DNA of 64,000 bases from Ancylobacter dichloromethanicus (GCF_018390645.1 NZ_JAHBGC010000004.1:320994-384993); one strand, 5' to 3'. Counted from the stretch's first letter, positions 44,038 through 53,877 are shown. Program-made: numbers and translations. Notes: generated by a model not told the origin, from the sequence alone.

Positions 44038-44741
44038 TGAACGCGCCTATCGAGAACGCCGCCTACGTGATCACGCCTCCTGGCATTCCGACGCTGCCCG
44101 TCGAAGGCTCGGACCAGCTATTCCCGATCCACCGCATCTACTGCGTTGGCCGCAACTATGCCGAGCACGCCATCGAGATGGGGCATGATCCTGACAAGGA
44201 GCCACCCTTCTTCTTCCAGAAGAACCCCGACAATGTCATCACCGATGGCACTTTCCCCTATCCCGACAAGTCCAGCGACGTGCATTACGAGCTGGAAATG
44301 CTGGTCGCGATCGGCAAGGGCGGGGTGAACATCCCGGTCGAATCCGCGCTCGACCATGTGTGGGGCTATGGCGTGGGCCTCGACATGACCCGCCGCGACC
44401 TGCAGGGCGAGGCCAAGAAGCTTGGCCGCCCGTGGGAAGTGGGCAAGGCGTTCGAGGCCTCGGCGCCCTGCTCGGCGCTGGTGCCGGCCTCCGTGGTCGG
44501 TCATCCGGCCGCGGGCAAGGTGTGGCTGAATGTCAACGGCACGCCGCGCCAGGTCGGCGACCTCAACCAGATGATCTGGAAGGTGCCGGAGATGATCTCC
44601 TACCTCTCCGGCCTGTTCGAGCTTCAGCCCGGCGATGTCATCATGTCGGGCACCCCGGCCGGCGTCGGCGCCATCGTGCGCGGCGACCTGCTCGAGGGCG
44701 GCGTTGACGGCGTCGGCACGCTCACCGTCAAGGTCGTCTGA
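44037..44741 (+). CDS. Fumarylacetoacetate hydrolase-family enzyme, fumarylpyruvate hydrolase-like
   Basis: 234 residues. Family blocks are IYCVGRNYAEHAIEMGHDPD, FFFQKNPDNVITDG, the metal ligands in HYELEMLVAIG and the Asp in VGLDMTRRDLQGEAKKLGRP, and GDVIMSGTPAGVGAIVRGD. Enzymes of this type split acylpyruvates such as fumarylpyruvate, the end of the gentisate route, or hydrate related dienoates. Last gene of the ABC operon, so the imported compound probably feeds a ring-cleavage pathway whose other enzymes are elsewhere. A 12-base-pair hairpin follows 14 bases later. Confidence 0.88.
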   Translation: MNAPIENAAYVITPPGIPTLPVEGSDQLFPIHRIYCVGRNYAEHAIEMGHDPDKEPPFFFQKNPDNVITDGTFPYPDKSSDVHYELEMLVAIGKGGVNIPVESALDHVWGYGVGLDMTRRDLQGEAKKLGRPWEVGKAFEASAPCSALVPASVVGHPAAGKVWLNVNGTPRQVGDLNQMIWKVPEMISYLSGLFELQPGDVIMSGTPAGVGAIVRGDLLEGGVDGVGTLTVKVV

Positions 44742-44754
44742 ACGGTCTTCATGC

Positions 44755-44788
44755 GCGCGCACCCGGAGGGAAACCACCGGGTGCGCGC
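44755..44788 (+). terminator. Terminator-like hairpin ending the ABC-FAH operon
   Basis: GCGCGCACCCGG and CCGGGTGCGCGC make a perfect 12-base-pair stem with a 10-base loop, then TCTGCTTT. The T tract is poor but position and stem strength support termination. Confidence 0.72.
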
Positions 44789-44925
44789 TCTGCTTTGCGC
44801 GCCGTTGGGCGAGAAGCGGGCGGCGGAAGTCGTCGCCAATGGCGTCGGCCCGCGTGCATCACCGTGCCGATCGGGTGCCGCAATCCGCCCTCTCATGCAT
44901 GTCCCGCCATTGTTCGCCTGCTCCT

Positions 44926-45616
44926 CGTTCGATCTTCGAGCGCCTCGTGGTCTTCATGACGGGCGTGGCGATGTCGCTGATCGCCAACGAGTTCGGCCTC
45001 GGTGCCGTCGAGCATGGCGTTGTCGGCGCCGCTTCCCTCGCCGGCATGAACCGCCGCGCCACCATCCTCGCCTCGGTGCCGTGGTTCCTGCAGGACCTGT
45101 CGACCTATGGCATCGGCATCTTCACGCCGACCATCATTGCCGTGGCGCTCGCCGATCGGGTCGGCCGCATCCCGCTGCAGATACTCGGCTTCATCGGCTG
45201 CGCCGCGGGGCTGCTGATCGCCTCGTTCGCCGCCTATTACGACGGCGCGATGGGCACGGCGCTCATTTTCATCGGCTTCATGATGTTCAACTTCATGACC
45301 AATCTCGGCCCCAATGCGCAGACCTACCTGCTTGCCGGCGAGATTTTCCCGCCCACATTCGCGGCAAGGCGGCCGGCTGCGTGGCAGCCTTCGCCAAGAT
45401 CGGCGCCGTGCTTACCGCCTTCGGCTCCCCATCCTGCTCGCCTCCATCGGCCAGCAATCGCTGCTTTACGGCCTCGTCGCGATGTCGCTGCTCGGCGCCG
45501 CCATCACCTGGTGGTTCCGCATTGAGACGACCGGCGTCAGCCTCGACGACATCGGCAAGCACGGGCATCAATCCGCCAAGGCGCGGATACCGAACGGCGC
45601 CATCGCTGAACTTTGA
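44926..45616 (+). pseudogene. MFS transporter remnant with internal deletion and two frameshifts
   Basis: Sugar-porter-like MFS sequence in pieces. FERLVVFMTGVAMSLIANEF and GVVGAASLAGM look like helices 1-2 but run straight into NRRATILASVPWFLQDLSTY, a block normally after the central loop at helix 7, so about 200 residues are missing. One-base losses near 45350 (before HIRGKAAGCVAAFAKIGAVL) and 45425 (before PILLASIGQQSLLYGLVAM) break the rest, which ends normally at TGA 45616. The N-terminus is also missing. The deletion shows true decay rather than read error alone. The 44789-44925 and 45617-45832 flanks show nothing else. Confidence 0.8.
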
Positions 45617-45832
45617 AGCCTGTCGACGTTTTCCGTCTTAAGTGCGGGACCGGCGTTGCCGCAGGGCCGGTCGGGCCCCCACCCGCCGCGGCTGGGTGGA
45701 GCCTCGTCTCGGACCGAGACCGGGGAGGGGCCCCGGAAGCATCATGGCCGGGCCTGTCCGGTTTCTGCTGTGAACCCCACGGCAAGGGACTTGAAGCGAC
45801 CCGGCGCCGCCCTTATGGTGCCGCCTGCCCGA

Positions 45833-45906
45833 GCGGGCGTAGTTCAATGGTAGAACGGCAGCTTCCCAAGCTGCATACGAGGGTTCGATTCCCTTCGCCC
45901 GCTCCA
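45833..45906 (+). tRNA. tRNA-Gly (anticodon CCC)
   Basis: Complete cloverleaf: acceptor GCGGGCG pairs with CGCCCGC, D arm GTTCAATGGTAGAAC, anticodon stem GCAGC/GCTGC with loop TTCCCAA (anticodon CCC), T arm AGGGTTCGATTCCCT, discriminator T and an encoded CCA. It ends 8 bases before the stop of the minus-strand DUF2254 gene. No integrase or att-like duplication was seen beside it. Confidence 0.96.
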
Positions 45907-45913
45907 GCGCCCG

Positions 45914-47185
45914 CTAGATCGGCCGTGCCACCTCGCGCACGCGATTCCTGTCTTCCTCCAGTGCCATCGCGGTCTCGGCGCGGTCGAGAGCCAGCTTCGC
46001 CTGGTGGCGCGCCGCCAGGCGGAAATCGGCGTCGCCCATGCCGGCGAGCGCGCGCAGCGCCTTCTGCAGGCGCAGTTGCACCTCGACCAGCGCCGCGCCG
46101 TCGCGCGCGATCAGGCGGAAGGCGTCGTCGAACAGGTCCGCCGCCTTCAAGGGTGGCACCTCGACCCGTTCGTGGCAGGTGTCGATCGCCTCGTCCGGAC
46201 CGTTCGTCCACTGCGTCAAAAGCCGCGCACAGCGGCCGATCACGTCGATCGCCGTACCGGGGTCGTTGATCGCCGGCGAGAGGGCGCGCTGGGCGATCTC
46301 GCTGAGCACGGCGAGCCCGAAGCGGGGGTCCTGGTCGAAGCTGCGCTGGTGTCCGATGGTGAAGGCCGCCCGCACCCTGTCGTGGGCGTCCCCGGGCTGC
46401 TCGGCATCCGGGGCCGCGCTCGCCTCCTTCGAGGGCTCGCCCAGGCGAGCCAATGCGCTGCCCTCATAGACGAAGGCGCCGGGAACCACGCACACACGCG
46501 CCTGCGTCTGCAGCGCCTCGGCGCATGAGGCGATGGCCGCCACGTCGACGTGCTGCACATAGCCGGTCGCGCGCGAGGCGATCAGGTGGGGCAACTCGGG
46601 GGCATCTGGGGCGGGCGGCCGGCCGCCGAGGCAGGGCGATCGCAGCCGGGCCGCGATCGCGTTGCGGGTCGCCGCCTCCACCCGGTCGGTGGTTTCCCCC
46701 ACCCGGCCGAGCTTGGTGAGGTGGTCGATCCAGCGCATCAACGTGCCGACGACGAGCGCCACGATGCCGACGGTGACGATGAACAGCACCACGCGGCCCT
46801 GCGGCCCATAGGCGCCGGTCTTCAGCACGATGATGCCGACAATGCCGAACAGGAACGCCCCGATGAAGGTCGAGAGCACGTTCTGCGTCACCCGGTCCTG
46901 CACCAGCAGGCGGGTGGCACGGGGCGTGACGTTGCTGGTCGCGGCCCCGAAGGCGGAGGTCATCACGCTGAGCGAGAAGGTGGTGACGGTCAGCATGCTG
47001 GAGGCGATGATCGTCAGGATGCTGTCGACCGCGTCGGCGCCGATGTCATAGGTCAGTTGCCAGGGCAGGAAGCGTTCGGCGATCGCCGCCAGCATCGCCG
47101 CCGCCACGCCGAGCGCGCCGATCAGGCTTGCCCGCACCCAAAGCCTGCGACCAAGCTGGCGCAGGATCCATTGCCATTTCGACAT
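45914..47185 (-). CDS. DUF2254-family membrane protein
   Basis: 423 residues from the ATG at 47185 (MSKWQWILRQLGRRLWVRAS), which starts the family's N-terminus; upstream open frame is not needed. Four helices in the first 190 residues (SLIGALGVAAAMLAAIAERF, SSMLTVTTFSLSVMTSAFGA, VLSTFIGAFLFGIVGIIVLK, VVLFIVTVGIVALVVGTLMR), then a soluble domain with SNVTPRATRLLVQD near helix 2, GYVQHVDV and ALSPAINDPGTAIDVIGR. DUF2254 is widespread and uncharacterised. The monocistronic position gives no functional hint. Confidence 0.88.
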   Translation of the reverse strand: MSKWQWILRQLGRRLWVRASLIGALGVAAAMLAAIAERFLPWQLTYDIGADAVDSILTIIASSMLTVTTFSLSVMTSAFGAATSNVTPRATRLLVQDRVTQNVLSTFIGAFLFGIVGIIVLKTGAYGPQGRVVLFIVTVGIVALVVGTLMRWIDHLTKLGRVGETTDRVEAATRNAIAARLRSPCLGGRPPAPDAPELPHLIASRATGYVQHVDVAAIASCAEALQTQARVCVVPGAFVYEGSALARLGEPSKEASAAPDAEQPGDAHDRVRAAFTIGHQRSFDQDPRFGLAVLSEIAQRALSPAINDPGTAIDVIGRCARLLTQWTNGPDEAIDTCHERVEVPPLKAADLFDDAFRLIARDGAALVEVQLRLQKALRALAGMGDADFRLAARHQAKLALDRAETAMALEEDRNRVREVARPI

Positions 47186-47380
47186 CACGCCATCCCGCCC
47201 GTGCGCTCCCCATGCGCAGGCACTATGCGGCAGTGCGGGGATTGGTTCCAATGCATCCAGTGGCGACGAACGCCGGACCGCGCGGGGCATCTCGTGACAG
47301 GTCGGCTTTCGTGACGTGGAGTCCGGCCATTAGGATAGGCACCGCCGCCGAGTCGGCGGTCGACAGCCGGGAGACGCCGC

Positions 47381-48316
47381 GTGAGCCAGGATGCCCTCGT
47401 CTTCTACAGCCGCGTGGACAATGCCCAGGCGTGGCAGGCGGCGCTCGCCGCCGAACTGCCCGATCTCGATGTGCGGATCGACCCCGCGGTCGGTGACCCC
47501 GCCGACATCCGCTATGCGCTGGCCTGGGCGCCGCCGGCGGGGTTCTTCGCCCGCTTTCCCAATCTGGAGCTTGTCATCAATCTCGGTGCCGGCGTCGACG
47601 CGTTGATGAAGCGTGACGACCTCGTGCCGGTGAGGTTCGCGCGTCTCAACGATCCCGGCATGGAGGCGATGATGGCGAGCTATGTCGTCTTCGCCGTCAC
47701 CCGCTACGCCCGTGACATTCACATCTTCGAGCGCGCCAAGCGGCGCGGGGAATGGGAATATGTCCATCCCCGTCCCCTGTTCGAGATCAAGGTTGGCGTG
47801 CTGGGCCTTGGCGAACTGGGCGCGGCTGCCGCGAAGGCGCTGGCGAATATGGGCTTTTCCGTCACCGGCTGGTCGCGCAGTCCCAAGGACATTCCCGGCG
47901 TCACCGCGCGGACCGGGCGTGAGGGACTGGAGCGCCTGCTCGGCGAGAGCGAGATCGTGGTGTGCCTGGTCCCGCTCACGCCGCAGACGCATCACCTGCT
48001 CGGGGAGCGCGAACTGGCGCTGATGCCGCCCGGCGCGAAGCTGGTCAATGTCTCCCGCGGCGCCTTGGTCGACGAGGCGGCGCTGGTCGAGGCATTGCGT
48101 TCCGGGCAGCTTGCCGAGGCGACGCTCGACGTGTTCGAGACCGAACCGCTGCCGGAGGGACACCCGCTGTGGGCGCTGGACAATGTGCTGATCACGCCGC
48201 ATGTGGCGAGCATCACCGTACCGGCCCTGGCCGCCCGTGATGTGGCCGAGAGCATTCGCCGCGTGCGCCGCGGCCTCGCGCCGCTGCACGAGGTCGACCC
48301 GCGTCGGGGCTATTGA
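47381..48316 (+). CDS. ghrA: Glyoxylate/hydroxypyruvate reductase A-like 2-hydroxyacid dehydrogenase
   Basis: 311 residues from GTG 47381. D-isomer-specific 2-hydroxyacid dehydrogenase fold: substrate loop NLGAGVDALMKRDDLV, Rossmann motif VGVLGLGELGAAAAKALANM, catalytic Arg in NVSRGALVDEAALV, Glu in FETEPLPEGHPLW and His in ITPHVASIT. The WSRSPKDIPGV segment fits the GhrA branch that reduces glyoxylate and hydroxypyruvate with NADPH. Cytoplasmic, complete, monocistronic. Confidence 0.9.
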   Translation: MSQDALVFYSRVDNAQAWQAALAAELPDLDVRIDPAVGDPADIRYALAWAPPAGFFARFPNLELVINLGAGVDALMKRDDLVPVRFARLNDPGMEAMMASYVVFAVTRYARDIHIFERAKRRGEWEYVHPRPLFEIKVGVLGLGELGAAAAKALANMGFSVTGWSRSPKDIPGVTARTGREGLERLLGESEIVVCLVPLTPQTHHLLGERELALMPPGAKLVNVSRGALVDEAALVEALRSGQLAEATLDVFETEPLPEGHPLWALDNVLITPHVASITVPALAARDVAESIRRVRRGLAPLHEVDPRRGY

Positions 48317-48422
48317 GGCGCGGCGGCGCCCGGCCGCCGCCGCCTCGTCGGACGAACCTCAACAGCATTGTCCGTGCTAGAATGGCGGCGCCGGCATGGG
48401 GACAGATGGCGCGGGAAGAGAC

Positions 48423-48578
48423 ATGGCGCAGGTGGCGAGCGGGTTCGGGGGTGTCTGGCGTTGGGTGGCGGCGGTCGCCGCCCTTGTGCTGACCGCTGCG
48501 GCGATCGGTCTGTGGGCGCGCCACGGTGCGGCCGTTTTCTTCGACATGCTGGCGACCGGGATCGCCTATTGTTTCTAG
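48423..48578 (+). CDS. Small single-helix membrane protein
   Basis: 51 residues from the ATG at 48423 after a GGGAAGAG site (ATG 48396 is an alternative). One membrane helix, VWRWVAAVAALVLTAAAIGL, then ARHGAAVFFDMLATGIAYCF. Just upstream of the SCO gene by 60 bases. Such short proteins recur near SCO-like genes in related genomes, but no function is known; I do not recognise a family. Confidence 0.55.
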   Translation: MAQVASGFGGVWRWVAAVAALVLTAAAIGLWARHGAAVFFDMLATGIAYCF

Positions 48579-48638
48579 CCACAAGAGCCAAACCCTGGCG
48601 CCGGCCGTGGCGGCCGCGCCGACCTTCATCGTGGTGCC

Positions 48639-49229
48639 ATGTCCAATCGTCGTGTTCTGCTGCTGCTCGCCGCCTTCGTCGTCGGCGCCGTCGTCATCGT
48701 CGCCAGCGCGCTGGCCCTGCTGCCGCAGGGGGCGGGCACGGTGTCGAACCAGGTGGCCATAGGCGGGCCTTTCGAACTGGTCGACCAGGACGGGCAGAAG
48801 GTGACGCAGGAGACCTTCGCCGGCGCGCCGGCTTTGGTGTTCTTCGGCTTCACCCACTGCCCGGACATCTGCCCGACCTCGCTGTTCGAGATGTCGCAGC
48901 TGTTCGAGGCGCTTGGGCCGGATGCGCGCAAGGTGACGGGGCTATTCATCACGGTCGATCCCGAGCGCGACACGCCGGAAGTGATGAAGTCCTATCTCGG
49001 CAGCTTCCATCCGAGCATTCAGGGGCTCTCGGGCACGCCGGAGCAGATCGCTGCCGTCATCAAGGCCTACCGCGTCTACGCCAAGAAGGTGCCGACGCAA
49101 GACGGGGATTACACGATGGACCACACCGCCATTGTGTATCTGATGGGCAAGGATGGTCAGTTCGTCGCGCCGTTCAATCTGAAGCGGCCGCCGGATGAGG
49201 CCGCTGCCGAGCTGCGCCGCTACCTCTGA
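48639..49229 (+). CDS. SCO1/SenC-family copper chaperone
   Basis: 196 residues. One N-terminal anchor (VLLLLAAFVVGAVVIVASAL) and a periplasmic thioredoxin-like domain with the copper/redox motif CPDIC (Cys74, Cys78) and His162 in MDHTAIVYL. SCO proteins deliver copper to the CuA site of cytochrome oxidase or keep its cysteines reduced. No oxidase genes are adjacent. Its end overlaps the convergent glycosyltransferase gene by 56 bases. Confidence 0.93.
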   Translation: MSNRRVLLLLAAFVVGAVVIVASALALLPQGAGTVSNQVAIGGPFELVDQDGQKVTQETFAGAPALVFFGFTHCPDICPTSLFEMSQLFEALGPDARKVTGLFITVDPERDTPEVMKSYLGSFHPSIQGLSGTPEQIAAVIKAYRVYAKKVPTQDGDYTMDHTAIVYLMGKDGQFVAPFNLKRPPDEAAAELRRYL

Positions 49230-51117
49230 GCCTCACGACGGGGCGAAGCCTCGGGTGTCTGCGCGATGTGCGCGCCAGCCCGTGATCGGTTTTCTCCCAG
49301 CGATAGGGCGCGCGCACCAGCTGGAACAGCGCGCGCCACGCCGCTGCCGCGGTCATGAGCCAATAGAACGGCATGAGCGCGAGGACGCGCGCGATCCCCG
49401 GCGCCCGCCGGCGGCGCATGCCGAGCACGGTCGAGAGCACCGCGCCCGAGAGCCCGGTAAGCAGGACGCAGGCCCACACCGCATCAAGCAGGCTTGCGGT
49501 CAGCGAGGGGGAGGCGGGCGGCTCCATCACCGGAACGAGCAGCAGCGAGGCGACCATCACCGGATGGAGCAGCGCCGCCGCAGTCCCGCTGCCGAGCAGG
49601 AACAGGAGGGTCAGCGTTCCCGGCCATCCGGCGCCGCGAGCCAGCAGCAGCGGGTGCCGCGCGTGCACCAGCAGCGTCTGCATCCATCCCTTGTACCAGC
49701 GCGTGCGCTGGCGCATCCAGGTCCCGGACCGGCTGGGGGCCTCCTCGTCGGTCGCCGAGGCGATGACCGCCGTATCCCAGCCCGCCCGGGCGAGGCGAAC
49801 GCCGAGATCGGCGTCCTCGGTGACGTTGAACGGGTCCCAGCCGCCGACGGCATCAAGCGCCGCGCGGCGGAAATGGTTGGACGTGCCGCCGAGCGGCAGC
49901 GGCAGCCGGCAGCGGCCAAGCATCGGCAGGACGACATCGAAATAGGCCGCATATTCCGCAGCGAACTGGCGGGTGATCCAGCCATCGGCGAGGTTGTCGA
50001 TGACGAGGCGCGCCTGCACGCAGCCGATCCGCTGGTTGCCGCGCGCCATGAGGATGGTGCAGACCTGCCGCAATTGCAGCGGGTCGGGCACGTCCTCGGC
50101 GTCGTAGATGCCCACCACGGTGCCGCGCGCGAAGGGCAGGGCGGCGTTCATCGCCTTCGGCTTCGTCTGCGGCCCGACATCGGGCGCAACGATGATCTCG
50201 AAGCCGGGTCGCGAGGCGTGGAGGGCCAGTGCGGCAGCGGTGGACGCATCGTCGGGTTCGACCACGAACAGCACCTGCAGCTTCTCGCCGGGATAGTCGA
50301 GGGCGTCCAGCGCGTCGATAAGCTGCGGCACCACCCGTGCCTCGCGATAGAGCGGAACGATCAGGCTGTAATCGGGCAGCGACCGGTCGTCGCGGGCCGG
50401 GCGTGGCGGCGGCTGAGGCGGCATCGTGCAGGCCGCAAGCTTGAGCGTCGCGCTGCCGACCAGCATGATGGCGACGAGGCCGGGCAGCACCCATGAGCCG
50501 ATGAAGCTGGCGGTATTCACCACTAGGAACAGCGCGGCGACCGCGAGCACGGCGATGGCGAAAGCCCAGCGCGACAGGGTGAGCGTTCCGGCCGACAGGC
50601 GGGGGTGTCGGTCGCGCAGTTGGTAGGCGGCCCGCCAGCCGAGCTCGGCCGCGAAGCGTTGCCGGATAAACGCTGCCAGCCGCTCGGGCGTCGTCAGGCT
50701 GACACGGCGGCGCAGCGCCGGACGCCCGTCCAGCGTCGCCGCCAGCCGGCGCAGCGCCAGACCGCGAGCGGCAATGACGAGGTGGCCTTCGGGCATGCGC
50801 ATCACGCCGCTGCGCAGCACCGCGACAGCGTCCTGGCCGTCACGTCGCGCCGGTGTCGGAAACTGCGGGTCGTCGAGTGGCTGGAAGGCGATGCCCAGTT
50901 CGCGCGCGGCCTCCCGGGCCAGCGCGTCGGCCGCGACATGGCCACCGGCGATCAGGACCTCGTCGAGGCCGACGCCGAGCCGGTTCGCCCGCCGCAGCGC
51001 GTATTGGACAAGGGCGGGTGGCAGTGATCGGGCCGCGCCGGAAGCTTCGACCGGGACCCCGGTCGCGCGCGGCTTGTCGGTCGGGCTCGGCGAGCGCCAG
51101 CGCACCACCTGTGTCAT
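49174..51117 (-). CDS. Family 2 glycosyltransferase with MshEN-like N-terminal domain
   Basis: 647 residues from the ATG at 51117 after GAGGGG. An N-terminal domain of about 130 residues (ALRRANRLGVGLDEVLIAGG, then LAREAARELGIAFQPLD) resembles MshEN/GspE-N domains, some of which bind c-di-GMP. Two helices (about 170-220) lead to a GT2 domain: SLIVPLYREARVV, FVVEPDDAS, GIYDAEDVPDPLQLRQ, TEDADLG and QRTRWYKGWMQT, the QxxRW motif of processive enzymes. C-terminal helices complete it. It resembles cellulose/hyaluronan-type synthases; the product is unknown. A basic, Arg-rich tail overlaps the SCO gene. Confidence 0.87.
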   Translation of the reverse strand: MTQVVRWRSPSPTDKPRATGVPVEASGAARSLPPALVQYALRRANRLGVGLDEVLIAGGHVAADALAREAARELGIAFQPLDDPQFPTPARRDGQDAVAVLRSGVMRMPEGHLVIAARGLALRRLAATLDGRPALRRRVSLTTPERLAAFIRQRFAAELGWRAAYQLRDRHPRLSAGTLTLSRWAFAIAVLAVAALFLVVNTASFIGSWVLPGLVAIMLVGSATLKLAACTMPPQPPPRPARDDRSLPDYSLIVPLYREARVVPQLIDALDALDYPGEKLQVLFVVEPDDASTAAALALHASRPGFEIIVAPDVGPQTKPKAMNAALPFARGTVVGIYDAEDVPDPLQLRQVCTILMARGNQRIGCVQARLVIDNLADGWITRQFAAEYAAYFDVVLPMLGRCRLPLPLGGTSNHFRRAALDAVGGWDPFNVTEDADLGVRLARAGWDTAVIASATDEEAPSRSGTWMRQRTRWYKGWMQTLLVHARHPLLLARGAGWPGTLTLLFLLGSGTAAALLHPVMVASLLLVPVMEPPASPSLTASLLDAVWACVLLTGLSGAVLSTVLGMRRRRAPGIARVLALMPFYWLMTAAAAWRALFQLVRAPYRWEKTDHGLARTSRRHPRLRPVVRLRGSGAARQRPHPAAASD

Positions 51118-51199
51118 GCGCGGCCCCTCGCCTAGTCGTCCCCGAAACGGTAGAAGATCGCGATGGCGTGGCAGCCGCCGAACCCAGCGCGAGGCCAGT

Positions 51200-52114
51200 G
51201 TGCGGTATATTCGTCCGGTAAGTAAATACTCTAGGACCCTCGCTGGCGCGATTTGCGCGATTGGCATCGCCTTCGCTCTCGCAACGCCCTTCGGGGCTGC
51301 TCTCGCGCAGCCTGCCGCCGCGCCGACGGTGTCCGGTGCCGAGGCGCCGGTGATGGTGCCTGGCTTCTGGGACCCCAAGCGACGGCCGGAGCGGCCGGAC
51401 GTGACCCGCCTGCCGGTCCAGATCCGCTTTGTCACCACCGAGGACTACCCGCCCTTCAGTTTCCGCGGCAGCGACGGCCGGCCGACCGGATTCAATGTCG
51501 ACATCGCCCGCGCCATCTGCACCGAATTGGCCATTCGCTGCACGCTGGAAATCCTTCCCTTCGAGGAGCTGGTCGAGGCGCTGGAGAGCGGCAAGGCGGA
51601 TGCCGCCATAGCCGGAATTGCCATCTCCGCCGCGACCCGCGAACGCATCGACTTCTCCGACCGCTATTTCCGCTCGCCGGCCCGTTTCGTTGCCCGCCGC
51701 GCCGACGCGGCGCTCAAGGTCACGCCGGGCGCGCTGGGCTCGAAATCCGTCGGCGTCGTCGGCGATACCGCGCATGAGGCCTATCTGCGCGATTTCTTCA
51801 ACGAGATCGCCATCCGCGCCTTTCCCGACGCCGAGGCGGCGCGCGCGGCGCTGCAGAAGGGTGATGTCGACCTCGTATTCGGGGATGGCGTTCAGCTGGC
51901 GCTGTGGCTCAACGGCACGGCTTCCGCGAATTGCTGCGCCTTTGTCGGCGGGCCGTTCACCGAGAGCCTCTATTTCGGCGAGGGCATGGGCATCGCGGTC
52001 AAGCGCGGCAATGATGCGCTGCGCCAGTCGCTCAATTACGCCCTCGCCCAGCTCTGGGAGGAGGGGGTCTATACCGACCTCTATCTGCGCTGGTTCCCGA
52101 TCAGCGTTTATTGA
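51200..52114 (+). CDS. Amino-acid-type periplasmic binding protein (SBP family 3)
   Basis: 304 residues from GTG 51200 with GAGG upstream; the frame is open further upstream without coding character. Signal peptide ([20 protein letters not shown], cleaved near LAQ). Family blocks: [60 protein letters not shown] and [19 protein letters not shown] C-terminus. No ABC permease or ATPase is adjacent, so it is an orphan. The first cysteines of CTELAIRC and NCCAF may form disulfides. Ligand probably an amino acid, by family only. Confidence 0.85.
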   Translation: MRYIRPVSKYSRTLAGAICAIGIAFALATPFGAALAQPAAAPTVSGAEAPVMVPGFWDPKRRPERPDVTRLPVQIRFVTTEDYPPFSFRGSDGRPTGFNVDIARAICTELAIRCTLEILPFEELVEALESGKADAAIAGIAISAATRERIDFSDRYFRSPARFVARRADAALKVTPGALGSKSVGVVGDTAHEAYLRDFFNEIAIRAFPDAEAARAALQKGDVDLVFGDGVQLALWLNGTASANCCAFVGGPFTESLYFGEGMGIAVKRGNDALRQSLNYALAQLWEEGVYTDLYLRWFPISVY

Positions 52115-52218
52115 CGCGGGCCCGCACACTACCTAGAGCATTCCCCCGGAGGTGGCGGGGCCGAGGTGGCGCGGCCGCCTTCGACGTTTCAGTGCAGCCA
52201 AGCCCAGGAGGGCAGATC

Positions 52219-53877
52219 ATGACGGCGACCGCTCCGGTCGGGGATTTTGCAGCCGAACTGCGCACGCTGGCGGAGACCGCCGGCGCATGGCCGTTCGAGG
52301 AAGCCCGCAAGATCGTCGAGCGCCTGAAGCGGAAACCGAAGGCGGAGGTTCTGTTCGAGACCGGCTACGGTCCCTCGGGCCTGCCCCATATCGGCACCTT
52401 CGGCGAGGTGGCGCGCACCACCATGGTGCGCCACGCCTTCCATGTGCTGACCGAGGACAAGGTCCCGACGCGCCTGCTGTGCTTCTCCGACGACATGGAC
52501 GGCATGCGCAAGATCCCGGAGAACGTGCCGGATACGGCGGCGCTGAGGCCCTATCTGCAGATGCCGCTGACCAGGGTGCCGAATCCGTTCGGCGGCGACT
52601 ATGCGAGCTTCGGCGACCACAACAACGCGATGCTGCGACGCTTCCTCGATACGTTCGGCTTCGACTACGAGTTCGCCAGCGCCACCGAGTACTACTTCTC
52701 CGGCAAGCTCGACGCGGTGCTGCTGAAGGCGGCAGAGCAGTACGATTCCATTATGGAAGTGATGCTGCCGACGCTCGGCGAGGAGCGGCAGGCGACCTAT
52801 TCGCCCTTCCTGCCGATCTCGCCGGTCTCGGGCCGGGTGCTCTATGTGCCGCTGAAGGCCGTCGACGCCGGGGCCGGCACCATCACCTTCACCGACGAGG
52901 ACGGGGTGGACAAGACCGTTCCCGTGACCGGCGGCCATGTGAAGCTGCAGTGGAAGCCGGATTTCGGCGCCCGCTGGGCGGCGCTCGATGTCGATTTCGA
53001 AATGTTCGGCAAGGACCATCAGACCAACGCGCCGATCTATGACCGTATCTGCGAGGTTCTCGGCGGCACCGCGCCGGAGCACTTCGTCTATGAGCTGTTC
53101 CTCGACGAGAACGGCCAGAAGATATCGAAGTCCAAGGGCAACGGCCTCACCATCGACGAATGGCTGACCTATGCCAGCCCGGAGAGCCTGGCGCTCTACA
53201 TGTTCCAGTCGCCGCGCTCGGCCAAGAAATTGCATTTCGACGTCATCCCCAAGGCGGTGGATGAGTATTTCGGCTTTCTCGCCCGCTACCCCACGCAGGA
53301 CTGGAAGAACCGGCTCGGCAACCCGGTGTGGCACATCCACGCCGGCAACCCGCCGGTGGAGGAACTGCCGCTCAGCTTCGGCCTGCTGCTCAAGCTCGCC
53401 TCGGCCTCAAACGCCGAGGACAAGGGCGTGCTGTGGCGCTTCATCGAGCGCTACGCACCGGGCACGTCGCCGCGGACCCATCCGATCGTCGACCAACTCG
53501 CCGGCTATGCGGTGCGTTACTTCATCGACCGGGTGAAGCCGCGCCGCACCTTCCGCCTGCCGGACGAGGTGGAGGCGCAGGCGCTCGCCCGCCTCGATGC
53601 CGCGCTGGCGCCGCTCGACGGCTCGGACCGCGACGCGATCCAGAACGCGGTGCTCGATGTCGGCCGCGCCGAGCCGCGTTATCAGGACCACAAGCGCAAG
53701 AGCCCGACGGGTGGGCCGGGCGTGACCTTCGCCTGGTTCAGCGCGCTCTACGAGCTGCTGCTCGGCGAAAAGGAAGGTCCGCGCTTCGGCGGCTTCGTCG
53801 CCGCCTACGGCATAGCGGAGACGCGGGCGCTGATCGCCCGCGCGCTCTCCGGGGAACTGGCGGGCGGCACCGAATAG
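52219..53877 (+). CDS. lysK: Lysyl-tRNA synthetase, class I
   Basis: 552 residues from the ATG at 52219, preceded by AGGAGGG. Class I features: HIGH-like [10 protein letters not shown] (51-60) and KMSKS-like KISKSKGN (about 301-308), with a C-terminal helical anticodon-binding domain. The class I (archaeal-type) enzyme replaces the class II LysS in many alphaproteobacteria, so its presence is a lineage marker. It ligates lysine to tRNA-Lys. Complete; a conserved membrane-protein gene follows 44 bases later. Confidence 0.95.
   Translation: MTATAPVGDFAAELRTLAETAGAWPFEEARKIVERLKRKPKAEVLFETGYGPSGLPHIGTFGEVARTTMVRHAFHVLTEDKVPTRLLCFSDDMDGMRKIPENVPDTAALRPYLQMPLTRVPNPFGGDYASFGDHNNAMLRRFLDTFGFDYEFASATEYYFSGKLDAVLLKAAEQYDSIMEVMLPTLGEERQATYSPFLPISPVSGRVLYVPLKAVDAGAGTITFTDEDGVDKTVPVTGGHVKLQWKPDFGARWAALDVDFEMFGKDHQTNAPIYDRICEVLGGTAPEHFVYELFLDENGQKISKSKGNGLTIDEWLTYASPESLALYMFQSPRSAKKLHFDVIPKAVDEYFGFLARYPTQDWKNRLGNPVWHIHAGNPPVEELPLSFGLLLKLASASNAEDKGVLWRFIERYAPGTSPRTHPIVDQLAGYAVRYFIDRVKPRRTFRLPDEVEAQALARLDAALAPLDGSDRDAIQNAVLDVGRAEPRYQDHKRKSPTGGPGVTFAWFSALYELLLGEKEGPRFGGFVAAYGIAETRALIARALSGELAGGTE

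Noticed and set aside
45833..45906. tRNA-Gly as a possible integration site of a mobile island
   Set aside because: No integrase gene, no direct repeat of the tRNA 3' end, and neighbouring genes are ordinary on both sides.
52131..52150. CTAGAGCATT similarity to the start of the rhizobial dispersed repeat
   Set aside because: Only about 10 bases match and the rest of the element is missing, so it is not a supported copy.
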